Origin: Treponema sp.
Lineage (GTDB): Bacteria > Spirochaetota > Spirochaetia > Treponematales > Breznakiellaceae
NCBI GenBank assembly: GCA_031279925.1
Contig: JAITHQ010000222.1
Coordinates: 1 to 5,879 of the forward strand
Reading direction: 5' to 3'
DNA: 5,879 nucleotides
Shown: positions 1 to 5,634 of the stretch, one piece after another
Numbering within the stretch: the stretch's first letter is position 1
Layout: each line of letters starts with the position of its first letter
Notes under the pieces: model-generated
Database searches by the model: none
What the model was told of the DNA's origin: nothing
What the model saw: only the letters and a program-made list of their open reading frames with translations
Translations under genes and position numbers: made by a program

Positions 1-75
1 GAATCGGTTAACCGTGTAACTGAACCTTCAGGATTTAAACCCAAAGTGTGGTGAATAACGCAGAGGTGACTGACA

Positions 76-254
76 CAACATCATAACCTTAAGAGGTAAC
101 GCAATCCGGCGCCATTTTAGGAAAGCACTGATTAATTCGTATAGAAACCACGGAAGGCACGGAAAACCACGGAAATAGACTTCAATTCCGCGTTTTTCCG
201 TGGTTTGTTTCATACAATTTGCTTTAATCAGCGCTTCCTAAGGTTATGATGTTG
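76..254. repeat. Nested inverted-repeat element, MITE-like or REP-like
   Basis: The outer arms caacatcataacctta (76-91) and taaggttatgatgttg (239-254) are exact 16-bp inverted copies. A second pair, taggaaagcactgattaa (118-135) and ttaatcagcgcttccta (223-239), is an imperfect inverted repeat. On the right the two arms are contiguous, while on the left 26 bases separate them. The core carries CCACGGAA/GCACGGAA copies (148-155, 157-164, 167-174) and their inverted copy (195-206). The whole unit could fold into a long cruciform or RNA hairpin. It encodes no protein. Whether it is a mobile MITE, a REP-type repeat or a local structure cannot be told from one copy. Confidence 0.65.
164..206. repeat. 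CCACGGAA repeat core with 12-bp hairpin
   Basis: The sequence aaaccacggaaa at 164-175 is matched exactly by its inverse tttccgtggttt at 195-206, leaving a 19-base loop. A further direct copy, aaaccacggaa, lies at 145-155, so either copy could pair with the right arm. Short CCACGGAA-type repeats of this kind recur in intergenic DNA of several bacteria. I cannot count the copies in this genome. Confidence 0.6.
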
Positions 255-283
255 CGCCTGACGCCATAGGCGCTCGAATTTTT
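254..283 (+). terminator. Weak terminator-like hairpin
   Basis: The stem gcgcct (254-259) pairs with aggcgc (268-273) around an 8-base loop, and five T residues follow at 279-283 after a 5-base gap. The stem is short and the T run is offset. It may only be the edge of the adjoining repeat element. Confidence 0.25.
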
Positions 284-332
284 CATCCTTACCAAAACAA
301 CAACCCCGCCCTTTTTGTTGCCGAAAACAGGC

Positions 333-361
333 TTGCAATTTACAGGCCGAAAGGCAATACT
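333..361 (+). promoter_or_regulatory. Possible sigma70-type promoter of the first small gene
   Basis: A -35-like TTGCAA (333-338) and a -10-like AATACT (356-361) are separated by exactly 17 bases. Each box matches the consensus at four of six positions. Transcription would start about seven bases after the -10 box, which falls on or next to the ATG at 368. The call rests only on box similarity and spacing. Confidence 0.35.
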
Positions 362-367
362 AATGCC

Positions 368-655
368 ATGGATTTGGGGCAGACGATTCTTGTGTTCAGC
401 CGTCTTGTTCTAGGGGCGCTTGCGGCCTTTTTTGCCATTATGCTTTGGTCAAAAACGCGGGACATGGCCTGGATGCTTGTAGTAATTGGGACTATTGCCG
501 CGTATATTGGAATCGTGTATTCCATTATGGAAATGGCCGGTATTGCCGGAAGCCGGATAGGCTCTGTTTCTGTGGCGGCAATTGTGCTGCCTGCCCTGCC
601 CGCGGCGTTTTATATAGCCGCCTTTCTGGTTAAGGTTACCAGGCGGGGCCCTTAA
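368..655 (+). CDS. Small three-helix membrane protein, unknown function
   Basis: The predicted protein is 95 residues and strongly hydrophobic. It has three likely membrane segments at about residues 6-26, 34-56 and 66-90, joined by short loops, and ends in a basic tail (KVTRRGP). The SKTRD loop after the first helix and the basic tail suggest that these face the cytoplasm on opposite ends of the protein; the topology is uncertain. I recognise no catalytic or binding motif and assign no function. ATG 368 is the only ATG start in frame; the frame stays open upstream without another ATG. There is no good ribosome binding site: only gaaagg at 349-354, 13 bases from the start. The gene stands alone, being followed by 338 bases of hairpin-rich spacer. 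The even run of hydrophobic residues typical of a real membrane protein supports it being a gene. Confidence 0.72.
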   Translation: MDLGQTILVFSRLVLGALAAFFAIMLWSKTRDMAWMLVVIGTIAAYIGIVYSIMEMAGIAGSRIGSVSVAAIVLPALPAAFYIAAFLVKVTRRGP

Positions 656-664
656 ACGGGGGGG

Positions 665-749
665 CCGGGGGGGCCAAGACCCCCCGGCGGGGGCGTTGCG
701 GGGGTGGAACCCCCGCATGGGGCGCACATACGGCGGCCTAAAGGCCGCC
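665..749. repeat. Three GC-rich hairpins after the first small gene
   Basis: The first stem is ccgggggg (665-672) with ccccccgg (680-687). The second is gcgggggt (698-705) with acccccgc (709-716) and a gga loop. The third is ggcggcc (732-738) with ggccgcc (743-749) and a taaa loop. All three stems are perfect. None is followed by a T run, so they are not classical terminators, although the first lies only ten bases after the stop codon and could protect the 3' end or stall polymerase. Confidence 0.6.
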
Positions 750-810
750 TACCGTCTTTGGCATACAGCGGCATTAATTGGTGCTACACCGTGTCAACGT
801 TGTTCATCCA

Positions 811-827
811 CGCCCCTTGACGGGGCG
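811..827. repeat. Small GC hairpin
   Basis: The stem cgcccc (811-816) pairs with ggggcg (822-827) around the loop ttgac. It is the fourth stem-loop of the spacer and has no T run. Confidence 0.45.
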
Positions 828-849
828 CGGGTATTGGGTGGGGCAGCGG

Positions 850-880
850 AAGACTTGCCGCCTTCGGCGTCAAGTCTTTT
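850..880 (+). terminator. Hairpin with T run, candidate Rho-independent terminator
   Basis: The left arm 850-862 (aagacttgccgcc) pairs with the right arm 866-878 (ggcgtcaagtctt) around a ttc loop. Twelve of thirteen positions pair; the only mismatch is C858 with T870. T residues at 877-880 follow. It could end transcription of the upstream small gene, but it lies about 195 bases after that gene's stop and may be a repeat unit that happens to look like a terminator. Confidence 0.42.
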
Positions 881-881
881 A

Positions 882-904
882 GGAGTTTTGCTCTGCAAAA
901 CTCC
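882..904. repeat. Perfect 10-bp hairpin
   Basis: The arms ggagttttgc (882-891) and gcaaaactcc (895-904) are exact inverses around the loop tct. It sits directly after the terminator-like hairpin at 850-880, so the two form a tandem pair. No T run follows. Confidence 0.55.
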
Positions 905-930
905 ACACCTTTTGCGGCAAGGCTGGAGCG

Positions 931-950
931 AGGGGGGCTTCCCCCCTTTT
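931..950 (+). terminator. G6/C6 hairpin with T4, candidate terminator
   Basis: The arms agggggg (931-937) and cccccct (941-947) pair around a three-base loop, and T947-T950 then AT-rich DNA follow. This is the most classical terminator shape in the spacer. It lies 44 bases upstream of the second small gene, so it would separate that gene from the first one. A promoter for the second gene would have to lie in the AT-rich stretch just after it. Confidence 0.5.
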
Positions 951-976
951 ATAATTATTTGTATTGATCATAATAA
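948..976 (+). promoter_or_regulatory. Weak promoter candidate for the second small gene
   Basis: The AT-rich run after the G6/C6 hairpin contains TATAAT (950-955) and TAATAA (971-976). A poor -35-like TTTATA (948-953) lies 17 bases before TAATAA. If the hairpin really terminates transcription, a start site is needed here, but neither pairing of boxes is convincing. The exact boxes are a guess. Confidence 0.2.
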
Positions 977-978
977 AT

Positions 979-985
979 GAGGAGG
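979..985 (+). promoter_or_regulatory. Strong ribosome binding site that fixes the start at 994
   Basis: GAGGAGG matches the anti-Shine-Dalgarno sequence closely and lies 8 bases before ATG 994. It decides against a longer reading from TTG 964, which would place this site inside the coding region. Confidence 0.85.
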
Positions 986-993
986 AAATTGAA

Positions 994-1242
994 ATGAAAT
1001 CCCTGGTTATTGGTTTGGTGATTATCGCCGCTGCGCTGTTTTCCATTCTGCCGCCGGAAGCAGCCGGTTTTGGGCTTGGCTGGCGCGATGATGTGCTGGC
1101 GTTTCTGCGGGGCGGGATTCCGGTGGTTGCCGTGATGGTTGGCTTTATAGCGATCTTTATCGGCGCCGCCGATATGAAAGACCGCGCCGAGGCAAAAAAA
1201 GAAGAGGCGGAAGCAGGCAAGGCTGAAAACACGAAAGAATAG
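994..1242 (+). CDS. Small two-helix membrane protein with charged tail, unknown function
   Basis: The predicted protein is 82 residues. A first membrane helix spans about residues 2-19, followed by a glycine-rich loop (20-40, with WRDD near 30-33). A second helix spans about 41-59. A highly charged, helix-prone tail (60-82) follows, rich in Lys, Glu and Ala. With one lysine at the N terminus and the charged tail after the second helix, both ends are probably cytoplasmic. The tail could form a short coiled coil or contact a partner. ATG 994 is chosen over the upstream TTG because GAGGAGG sits 8 bases before it. The gene lies 79 bases upstream of the binding-protein gene on the same strand, so co-transcription with the signalling cassette is possible but not shown. 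I do not recognise the family and assign no function. Confidence 0.85.
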   Translation: MKSLVIGLVIIAAALFSILPPEAAGFGLGWRDDVLAFLRGGIPVVAVMVGFIAIFIGAADMKDRAEAKKEEAEAGKAENTKE

Positions 1243-1258
1243 CGGGCCGGCGAAAAAT

Positions 1259-1317
1259 CCGCTTAGAGCCTGTTCAAGCGGCATTATGCGGAAACTCCTG
1301 CTCTGTTGAACAAGGAG
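1259..1317 (+). promoter_or_regulatory. Competing inverted repeats covering the ribosome binding site
   Basis: In the 79-base gap before the binding-protein gene, cctgttcaa (1269-1277) can pair with ttgaacaagg (1306-1315), giving nine base pairs with one bulged A. The right arm includes the start of the ribosome binding site AAGGAG (1312-1317), which lies 4 bases before ATG 1322. A second stem, ccgctt (1259-1264) with aagcgg (1276-1281), shares two bases with the left arm and so competes with it. This could tune translation of the whole cassette, or act as a DNA operator. It is a structural reading only. Confidence 0.3.
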
Positions 1318-1321
1318 TCGT

Positions 1322-2320
1322 ATGAAAAATTTGCTGCGGGCGGGCATTGCCTTGTTTGGACTGCTCGCCCTCATCACTTTTCTGGTCTCCTTTTCGCTGG
1401 CGCAGTCGCTGTATATGCAGTCCCGCTTGAGCGGTTCGCGCAATTATCATTTTGCCCTGTATCTGCCCGATAACCGTAACTCATTTTTTACCGGAATAAT
1501 TGCCGGGGCGGAGCAGGCGGCGGCGGAGTTTAACGCCGCCATTTCGGTTCACTCGATTGATCCGGCAAAAAACGAGCTGGAAATGGCCTTGTATACCGGT
1601 ATCGACGGGGCGGTGGTCTGCCCCTACCTGGACGATAGTCTTGCACGCCGCCAGCTTGACCGGCTGGGCGCAAAGCAGATTCCCACTGTGATCATTAACC
1701 ACAATATTCCCAATGACCAGCCCTGGCCTTTTATTGGAACGAATAATTTTGATGTGGGGCGGCGGCTGGGGCTGGCGGCGGGCGCCGTTAACGAGGGGCC
1801 GGTGCGGCTGGCGGTGGTGTACAGCGATAAATCGCCGGGGATTTACGGCGAGCGGGAACTGGTAGAAATGGGAATAACCGCCGCGCTGGGCGAGCGGCTT
1901 GCCGCGCCCATTAGCGGCTTTAGAACCAACCTGAATCCGCTGGACGCCGAGGCCCTGCTTTCCCGCCTGTTCCGCGCGGGAAGCGCGGCCAATGCAGGGG
2001 CGCGCTCTTCCGCCGATTTTAACACTATTATTTTTACCGATGCCAACGATACCATAGCAGCAGCCCAGACCTTAATCGATTTGAATATGGTAGGCAGGGT
2101 GCAGATAATCGGCTTTGGCGGCGACCCTGCGGTGCAGGAAAATATCCGCAAGGGCGTTATTGCCTGCAGCCTGGCGATTAATCCTGAACGGATAGGCTAC
2201 GAGGCGGTGCGCTCCCTTGCCGAATTGCACGTAACGGGATACACTTCAACTTCGATTGACACGGGAATAGAGATTCTTGATTTGTCCGCATTGCAGGCGG
2301 AAAGCGGGAAGGCGCGGTGA
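1322..2320 (+). CDS. Membrane-anchored periplasmic sugar-binding-type sensor protein
   Basis: This 332-residue protein has the RbsB/LacI-type periplasmic binding fold (Peripla_BP_4-like). A hydrophobic segment at about residues 7-27 exports it. There is no lipobox cysteine (the only cysteines are C100 and C282), so it is either anchored by this helix or cleaved near SLA-Q (25-28). Family landmarks run in order: the first-strand and helix motif NSFFTGIIAGAEQAA (53-67), IDGAVVCPYLDD (94-105), IPTVIINHNIP (120-130), FIGTNNFDVGRRLG (137-150), FTDANDTIAAAQTLIDL (238-254), IIGFGGDPAVQENIRKGVI (262-280) and NPERIGYEAV (287-296). A short Ala/Gly/Ser-rich insert lies near 219-232. The next two genes encode a YesM/LytS kinase and a YesN regulator with overlapping ends, and no ABC permease follows. 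It therefore probably senses a ligand for the kinase, as XylFII does for LytS, rather than feeding a transporter. The ligand is likely a sugar but unproven. Confidence 0.93.
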   Translation: MKNLLRAGIALFGLLALITFLVSFSLAQSLYMQSRLSGSRNYHFALYLPDNRNSFFTGIIAGAEQAAAEFNAAISVHSIDPAKNELEMALYTGIDGAVVCPYLDDSLARRQLDRLGAKQIPTVIINHNIPNDQPWPFIGTNNFDVGRRLGLAAGAVNEGPVRLAVVYSDKSPGIYGERELVEMGITAALGERLAAPISGFRTNLNPLDAEALLSRLFRAGSAANAGARSSADFNTIIFTDANDTIAAAQTLIDLNMVGRVQIIGFGGDPAVQENIRKGVIACSLAINPERIGYEAVRSLAELHVTGYTSTSIDTGIEILDLSALQAESGKAR

Positions 2321-3906
2321 AACGGCTGATCCCCCTGCCCCGTTCAATTATGGCGCAAATGCTCCTTGGCATTGCCGGCGTTTTTATCATACTGTCATTT
2401 TCTACCGCATACATTCTGCTTTCGTCAAAAAATTTGCAAAATATTTCCGACCGTATGTTTGAACAGGAACGTTTTATTAAATCAGTGCAGGAAGACCTTG
2501 CGCGGTTTCAGACTCCGCTGCTTGATTACCTTTCCACCCGTTCCTCCAATGCCCTTGCCCAAATTTTAATCGATACCCAGGCCCTGCGCACCAAGCTGCC
2601 CGCCTATGTGTCCATTCTGCCAAATACGGCGGAACTGCGGGAACGGGAGCTTTACGCCCTTATCCGCTCGTACCTTAACCTGGCCGAACAGGCAATGGAA
2701 GAAAAGCGGGGCCGGAATATCGCCGCCTATACCCGCATGTATGACGAAATGGCCGGGCTTCTTGCTTATATTAACCACGAAATTGAAGCTATCAGCGTTG
2801 AGCGTTTCCGGGGGCAAATGGACGCTTACGGCCTTTTTATCGCCCGATCGGGAACCCTGCAATTTTGGAATTTGCTTTTTATTGTTTTTATTTCTCTGTT
2901 TGCCATTTTGGTTTTGTTTCAGTCCGTTAGGCGCATAACCGCCCCCATGACCCGCCTTTCCGCAATGGCCGCCTGCCTTGCCGCCGGAAATTTTTCGATA
3001 AACGATATTGAAAGCGAAAGCGTGCGTGAAATGGATCAGGTGGTGGCCGCCTTTAATAAAATGAAAAACGAAATTGGAAACTATATCGAAGAAATCCGCT
3101 GGCAGGAAAATATTAAACAGGAATATATGCGCGAAAAAATGCGGAACATGAAAATGGAAGGGCTGGTGCGGCACATGGAAATTTACGCATTGCAGGCCCA
3201 GATGAATCCGCACTTTTTGTTTAATACCATTAATACCGGAATGCAGCTTGCCATAGTTGAGGGGGCCGGCCGCACCAGCGAGTATATGGAATATATGGCG
3301 AAACTGTTCCGTCACATTATTCGCAATAAAGAAATAATTGTTCCCCTGCGGCACGAAATTGAAGGGCTTGCTTTTTATTATTACATTCTGCGGGTGCGCT
3401 TTCCCCGCAGCCTGGACTTAACGCTTGAATGCGACGAAGCGCTGCTTGATGCGGTAAAAGTTCCGGTTTCGATTTTGCAGCCCCTGGTTGAAAATTGCGT
3501 AATCCATGCCTTTAAGGACGGCTATGCCCCGCCCGCCGCGCCCGGCGGCCAAAACGAAACTGCCAAAATGGCGGCTAACGTTACCAGCGCGCCTGGCAAT
3601 GGGGCCGCTGCGGAAAAATGGTCCCGTGTGAATGTGCGGGCGCAAATGCAGGGGCGGCATTTAATTCTTTCGGTGCGGGACAACGGCAGGGGCATGGACC
3701 AGGAAACCGTCCAGCGGCTGCTGCACGCCCAATCCATAGACGAGTCTTCGGTATCCAGAGTAATGGGCCTTGAAAACGTAATCCAGCGGTTGTACTTTTT
3801 TTATCCTGATGACCCCGGCGTGGTCTCCATTGAAACCGGCCCGGGGCAGGGAACGGCGGTAATTATCCGCATAGACGCCGGGAGGGAACCATGTATAGCG
3901 TTTTGA
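2317..3906 (+). CDS. Sensor histidine kinase, YesM/LytS type
   Basis: This 529-residue membrane kinase has TM1 at about 12-36, a mainly helical extracytoplasmic domain at 37-183, TM2 at 184-203 and HAMP at 204-257 (P210, AGNFS 223-227). A coiled-coil linker leads to the His_kinase domain with the phosphorylated H299 in QAQMNPHFLFNTIN (293-306). The ATPase domain shows the N box PLVENCVIHAF (389-399, N393), the G1 box DNGRGM (455-460), the G2-like GLENVIQRL (484-492) and a final GPGQGTAVI (508-516). It should autophosphorylate on sensing and pass phosphate to the regulator encoded next. Start GTG 2317 overlaps the previous stop by 4 bp (GTGA); GGAAGG lies 4 bases upstream. ATG 2350 has no ribosome site and would begin at the edge of TM1. 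An Ala/Pro/Gly/Asn-rich insert (about 402-435) between N box and G1 is longer than usual. No PAS or Cache sequence is recognised in the sensor domain, which may dock the binding protein. Confidence 0.95.
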   Translation: MKRLIPLPRSIMAQMLLGIAGVFIILSFSTAYILLSSKNLQNISDRMFEQERFIKSVQEDLARFQTPLLDYLSTRSSNALAQILIDTQALRTKLPAYVSILPNTAELRERELYALIRSYLNLAEQAMEEKRGRNIAAYTRMYDEMAGLLAYINHEIEAISVERFRGQMDAYGLFIARSGTLQFWNLLFIVFISLFAILVLFQSVRRITAPMTRLSAMAACLAAGNFSINDIESESVREMDQVVAAFNKMKNEIGNYIEEIRWQENIKQEYMREKMRNMKMEGLVRHMEIYALQAQMNPHFLFNTINTGMQLAIVEGAGRTSEYMEYMAKLFRHIIRNKEIIVPLRHEIEGLAFYYYILRVRFPRSLDLTLECDEALLDAVKVPVSILQPLVENCVIHAFKDGYAPPAAPGGQNETAKMAANVTSAPGNGAAAEKWSRVNVRAQMQGRHLILSVRDNGRGMDQETVQRLLHAQSIDESSVSRVMGLENVIQRLYFFYPDDPGVVSIETGPGQGTAVIIRIDAGREPCIAF

Positions 3907-5342
3907 TTGTCGATGACGAAGAGCCGGTACTGGACAGCTACGAGTTTATGCTCGCCGGCAGCGGTAAATTTTCGCTTGCGGGAAAAGCCCGCTCCGGCTT
4001 TGAGGCGCTCAAACTTATCCACGAACTTGAGCCGGATTTGGTTTTTGTAGACATTAATATTCCCGGCCTTGACGGGCTTCAGGTTATCGCCGATGTGCAT
4101 AAAAAATTCCCCGCAATGGTTTTTGTTCTGTCTACCGCCTATGAACGTTTTGATTTGGCGCAGCGGGCAATTCCGCTGGGCGTTTTTGCATACCTTGTAA
4201 AACCTGTTTCCAAAAAAACGTTTCTTTCAACCCTGGACACGGTTTTTGAAGCCCTGCAAAGCCGTGTAGAGGCCGAGCCTGAAACGGAAAGCCAGCCCCA
4301 GCGTTTTTTGCGCAGGACGGTCTGGAAAGCGATGAGCGATGCCGAATGGGAAACCAGCCGGAAAGATTTGTCTTTGCCTTCAGACAAAGGGCTGATTGTT
4401 ATTTTGGAAACCGGGGAGGCGGAAAAATACTGCGAGCGCCTTGCGAAACGGCTGTCGTACAAACATTATTGCGTTTTCGATACTATGCTGAACCGGGGGC
4501 TGCTGCTTGTTTCCGGTGAAATTGGCCGTGATGATCTGGCAAACGAGCTTGACCGTATTCTTGCCGAAATTATGCCGGTTGGCTGCCTTTGTGGCCTTGG
4601 CGATCTTCGCCGGGGGCCGGAACTGTACCTGTCCTGCGGCGCAGCCCTTCGCGATTTGGAAAACCGGCGCGTGCACAGCGGCAATAATGCGCATAACAGT
4701 GAACGCAAGCGGATTATCCAGCTTCGCCACGAAATGGGCATTGCCGATTCAGGCGAAACCCAAAAATTGTTTACCCTGCACTGGGAAGCCGTTTTCGCCG
4801 CCAATGAATTCAGCCTTGCCAAGGCGAAAATGGTTTCGCTGTTTACGCTCTTGTTAGACGATATTTACGGTTCGTACAGCCGCGGCAAAGAAGCGGCGCC
4901 GGTTAACGCAGCCGAAGAAATAATGGCGCTGAAAGACCTTGCCGCATGGGAAACATGGTCTGCCGCCGCCTTTGAAAAACTGCAAAAGGAAGCGGCCCTT
5001 CGCCGCTGTGGCAATTTTCCCCTGCCGCTTGTTAAAGCCATAGCCCACATTCGGCAGCATTACGCCGACTCTTCGCTGCATCTTGGCTCCGCCGCCTGCG
5101 CCGCCCTGGTTTCGCCCGCCCACCTGAGCCGCCTTTTTTCCGATCACCTAAAAACCAATTTTGTTGACTACCTTGCCGCTTTCCGCATTGAGCAAGGCGA
5201 AAAACTTATCCGTGAATCCGGCATGAGCGTAAAGGAAACCGCCTTTGCTGTGGGGTATCAGGACCCCAATTACTTTAGTAAAATTTTTCGCAAGCTGCGG
5301 GGGGTGAGTCCTTCGGAATTTGCGGAACGGATAGAACGGTAA
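3891..5342 (+). CDS. AraC-type response regulator, YesN family
   Basis: This 483-residue cytoplasmic regulator starts with a REC domain (1-120): acidic pocket D8/D9 in VDDEE, phosphoacceptor D54 in VFVDINIPGLDG (51-62), S81/T82 in LSTAYERF and K104 in LVKPV. A middle region (about 125-375) has YesN-like landmarks such as GLGDLRRGPELYLSCGAAL (235-253) and a helical stretch near 288-327. The C-terminal AraC domain (380-483) has two helix-turn-helix units, about 396-427 (SPAHLSRLFSDHL) and 445-476 (SVKETAFAVGYQDPNYFSKIF, then RGVSPSEF). Phosphorylation by the kinase encoded just upstream should control DNA binding and transcription of target genes, which are not in the window. The ATG overlaps the kinase gene by 16 bp, with GGAGGG (3881-3886) 4 bases before it, implying translational coupling. 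All REC and HTH key residues are present. Confidence 0.96.
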   Translation: MYSVLIVDDEEPVLDSYEFMLAGSGKFSLAGKARSGFEALKLIHELEPDLVFVDINIPGLDGLQVIADVHKKFPAMVFVLSTAYERFDLAQRAIPLGVFAYLVKPVSKKTFLSTLDTVFEALQSRVEAEPETESQPQRFLRRTVWKAMSDAEWETSRKDLSLPSDKGLIVILETGEAEKYCERLAKRLSYKHYCVFDTMLNRGLLLVSGEIGRDDLANELDRILAEIMPVGCLCGLGDLRRGPELYLSCGAALRDLENRRVHSGNNAHNSERKRIIQLRHEMGIADSGETQKLFTLHWEAVFAANEFSLAKAKMVSLFTLLLDDIYGSYSRGKEAAPVNAAEEIMALKDLAAWETWSAAAFEKLQKEAALRRCGNFPLPLVKAIAHIRQHYADSSLHLGSAACAALVSPAHLSRLFSDHLKTNFVDYLAAFRIEQGEKLIRESGMSVKETAFAVGYQDPNYFSKIFRKLRGVSPSEFAERIER

Positions 5343-5369
5343 GTTTTAGGCCGCCGAAGGACTAAACTT
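5341..5369 (+). terminator. Hairpin at the cassette's stop codon, doubtful terminator
   Basis: The arm aagttt-t-ag (5341-5349) can pair with ctaaactt (5362-5369), giving eight base pairs with one bulged T, and it overlaps the regulator gene's TAA stop. No T run follows directly; tattttt comes only about 15 bases later. It is the best candidate for the operon end, but a weak one. Its right arm is shared with the 13-bp inverted repeat at 5361-5373. Confidence 0.3.
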
Positions 5370-5496
5370 GACCTACAGAATATTTTTGCACAAGAACAAA
5401 CCAATAATACAGAAAAGGCCGCTGATGGTTGTGTAGGGGGGGAGGGGGGATAAAAATACCTTGAATTAAGCGCCGGAGCATACCAATTAATAACGG

Positions 5497-5512
5497 CAGC
5501 CCGTACGGGCTG
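5497..5512. repeat. Exact 16-bp palindrome
   Basis: The sequence cagcccgtacgggctg reads the same on both strands. It lies inside the possible 290-bp element. It could be a protein-binding site or a REP-type hairpin; nothing decides between them. Confidence 0.5.
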
Positions 5513-5617
5513 AACCTTAGCTGGAGTAAAAGCCGCCCGGCGGGATAATGATAACTTAAAAGCGCATAATTCGCTTATCTACCATTGTTTTGACAGTAAG
5601 ATAGAGCCGGTAGGGTT

Positions 5618-5634
5618 ACAGCGGGCTGTTTTTT
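5618..5634 (+). terminator. Short hairpin with T6, weak terminator candidate
   Basis: The arms acag (5618-5621) and ctgt (5626-5629) enclose cggg, and six T residues end the site (5629-5634). The T run is good, but a 4-bp stem is too short for confidence. Confidence 0.22.

Larger units (their letters stand above)
1..367. other. Gene-free leader region with palindromic repeat element
   Basis: I see no credible gene here. The only long reading frame (minus strand, 28-213) runs through a palindromic repeat and is rich in FRGFPCLPWF-like residues, which is just the translated CCACGGAA repeat. The stretch holds a 10-bp palindrome (cggttaaccg, 5-14), a nested inverted-repeat element (76-254), a weak terminator-like hairpin (254-283) and a possible promoter (333-361) for the gene that follows. 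The upstream gene, if any, ends outside the window. Confidence 0.7.
656..993. other. Gene-free spacer made of consecutive hairpins
   Basis: This 338-base gap holds at least seven stem-loops in a row and no credible gene. The frame that stays open at 696-980 translates the hairpin arms and has no family resemblance. Stems are 665-672/680-687, 698-705/709-716, 732-738/743-749, 811-816/822-827, 850-862/866-878, 882-891/895-904 and 931-937/941-947. The fifth and last are followed by T runs. AT-rich DNA and a strong ribosome binding site (979-985) then lead into the next gene. The modular look suggests several dispersed repeats placed side by side. Confidence 0.75.

Noticed and set aside
28..213. 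Minus-strand 61-residue reading frame
   Set aside because: It runs across the CCACGGAA palindrome and its translation only reflects that repeat; no ribosome binding site or family resemblance.
449..727. Minus-strand 92-residue reading frame over the first small gene
   Set aside because: It is antisense to a better membrane-protein gene, and its N-terminal part translates the GC hairpins with Pro/Arg/Gly-rich low complexity.
696..980. Plus-strand 94-residue reading frame in the hairpin spacer
   Set aside because: It starts with TTG, is built from hairpin arms, has no recognisable domain and runs into the ribosome binding site of the next gene.
964..993. Upstream TTG start for the second small gene
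   Set aside because: It would put the strong GAGGAGG site inside the coding region and add a charged ten-residue stretch before a natural hydrophobic N terminus.
2566..3354. Long minus-strand frame (262 residues) opposite the kinase gene
   Set aside because: It is His/Gly/Asn/Lys-rich, with no domain, and is the antisense shadow of a kinase with all motifs in place.
4380..4822. Overlapping minus-strand frames opposite the regulator gene
   Set aside because: They are shadows of an intact YesN-type gene and show no motif of their own.
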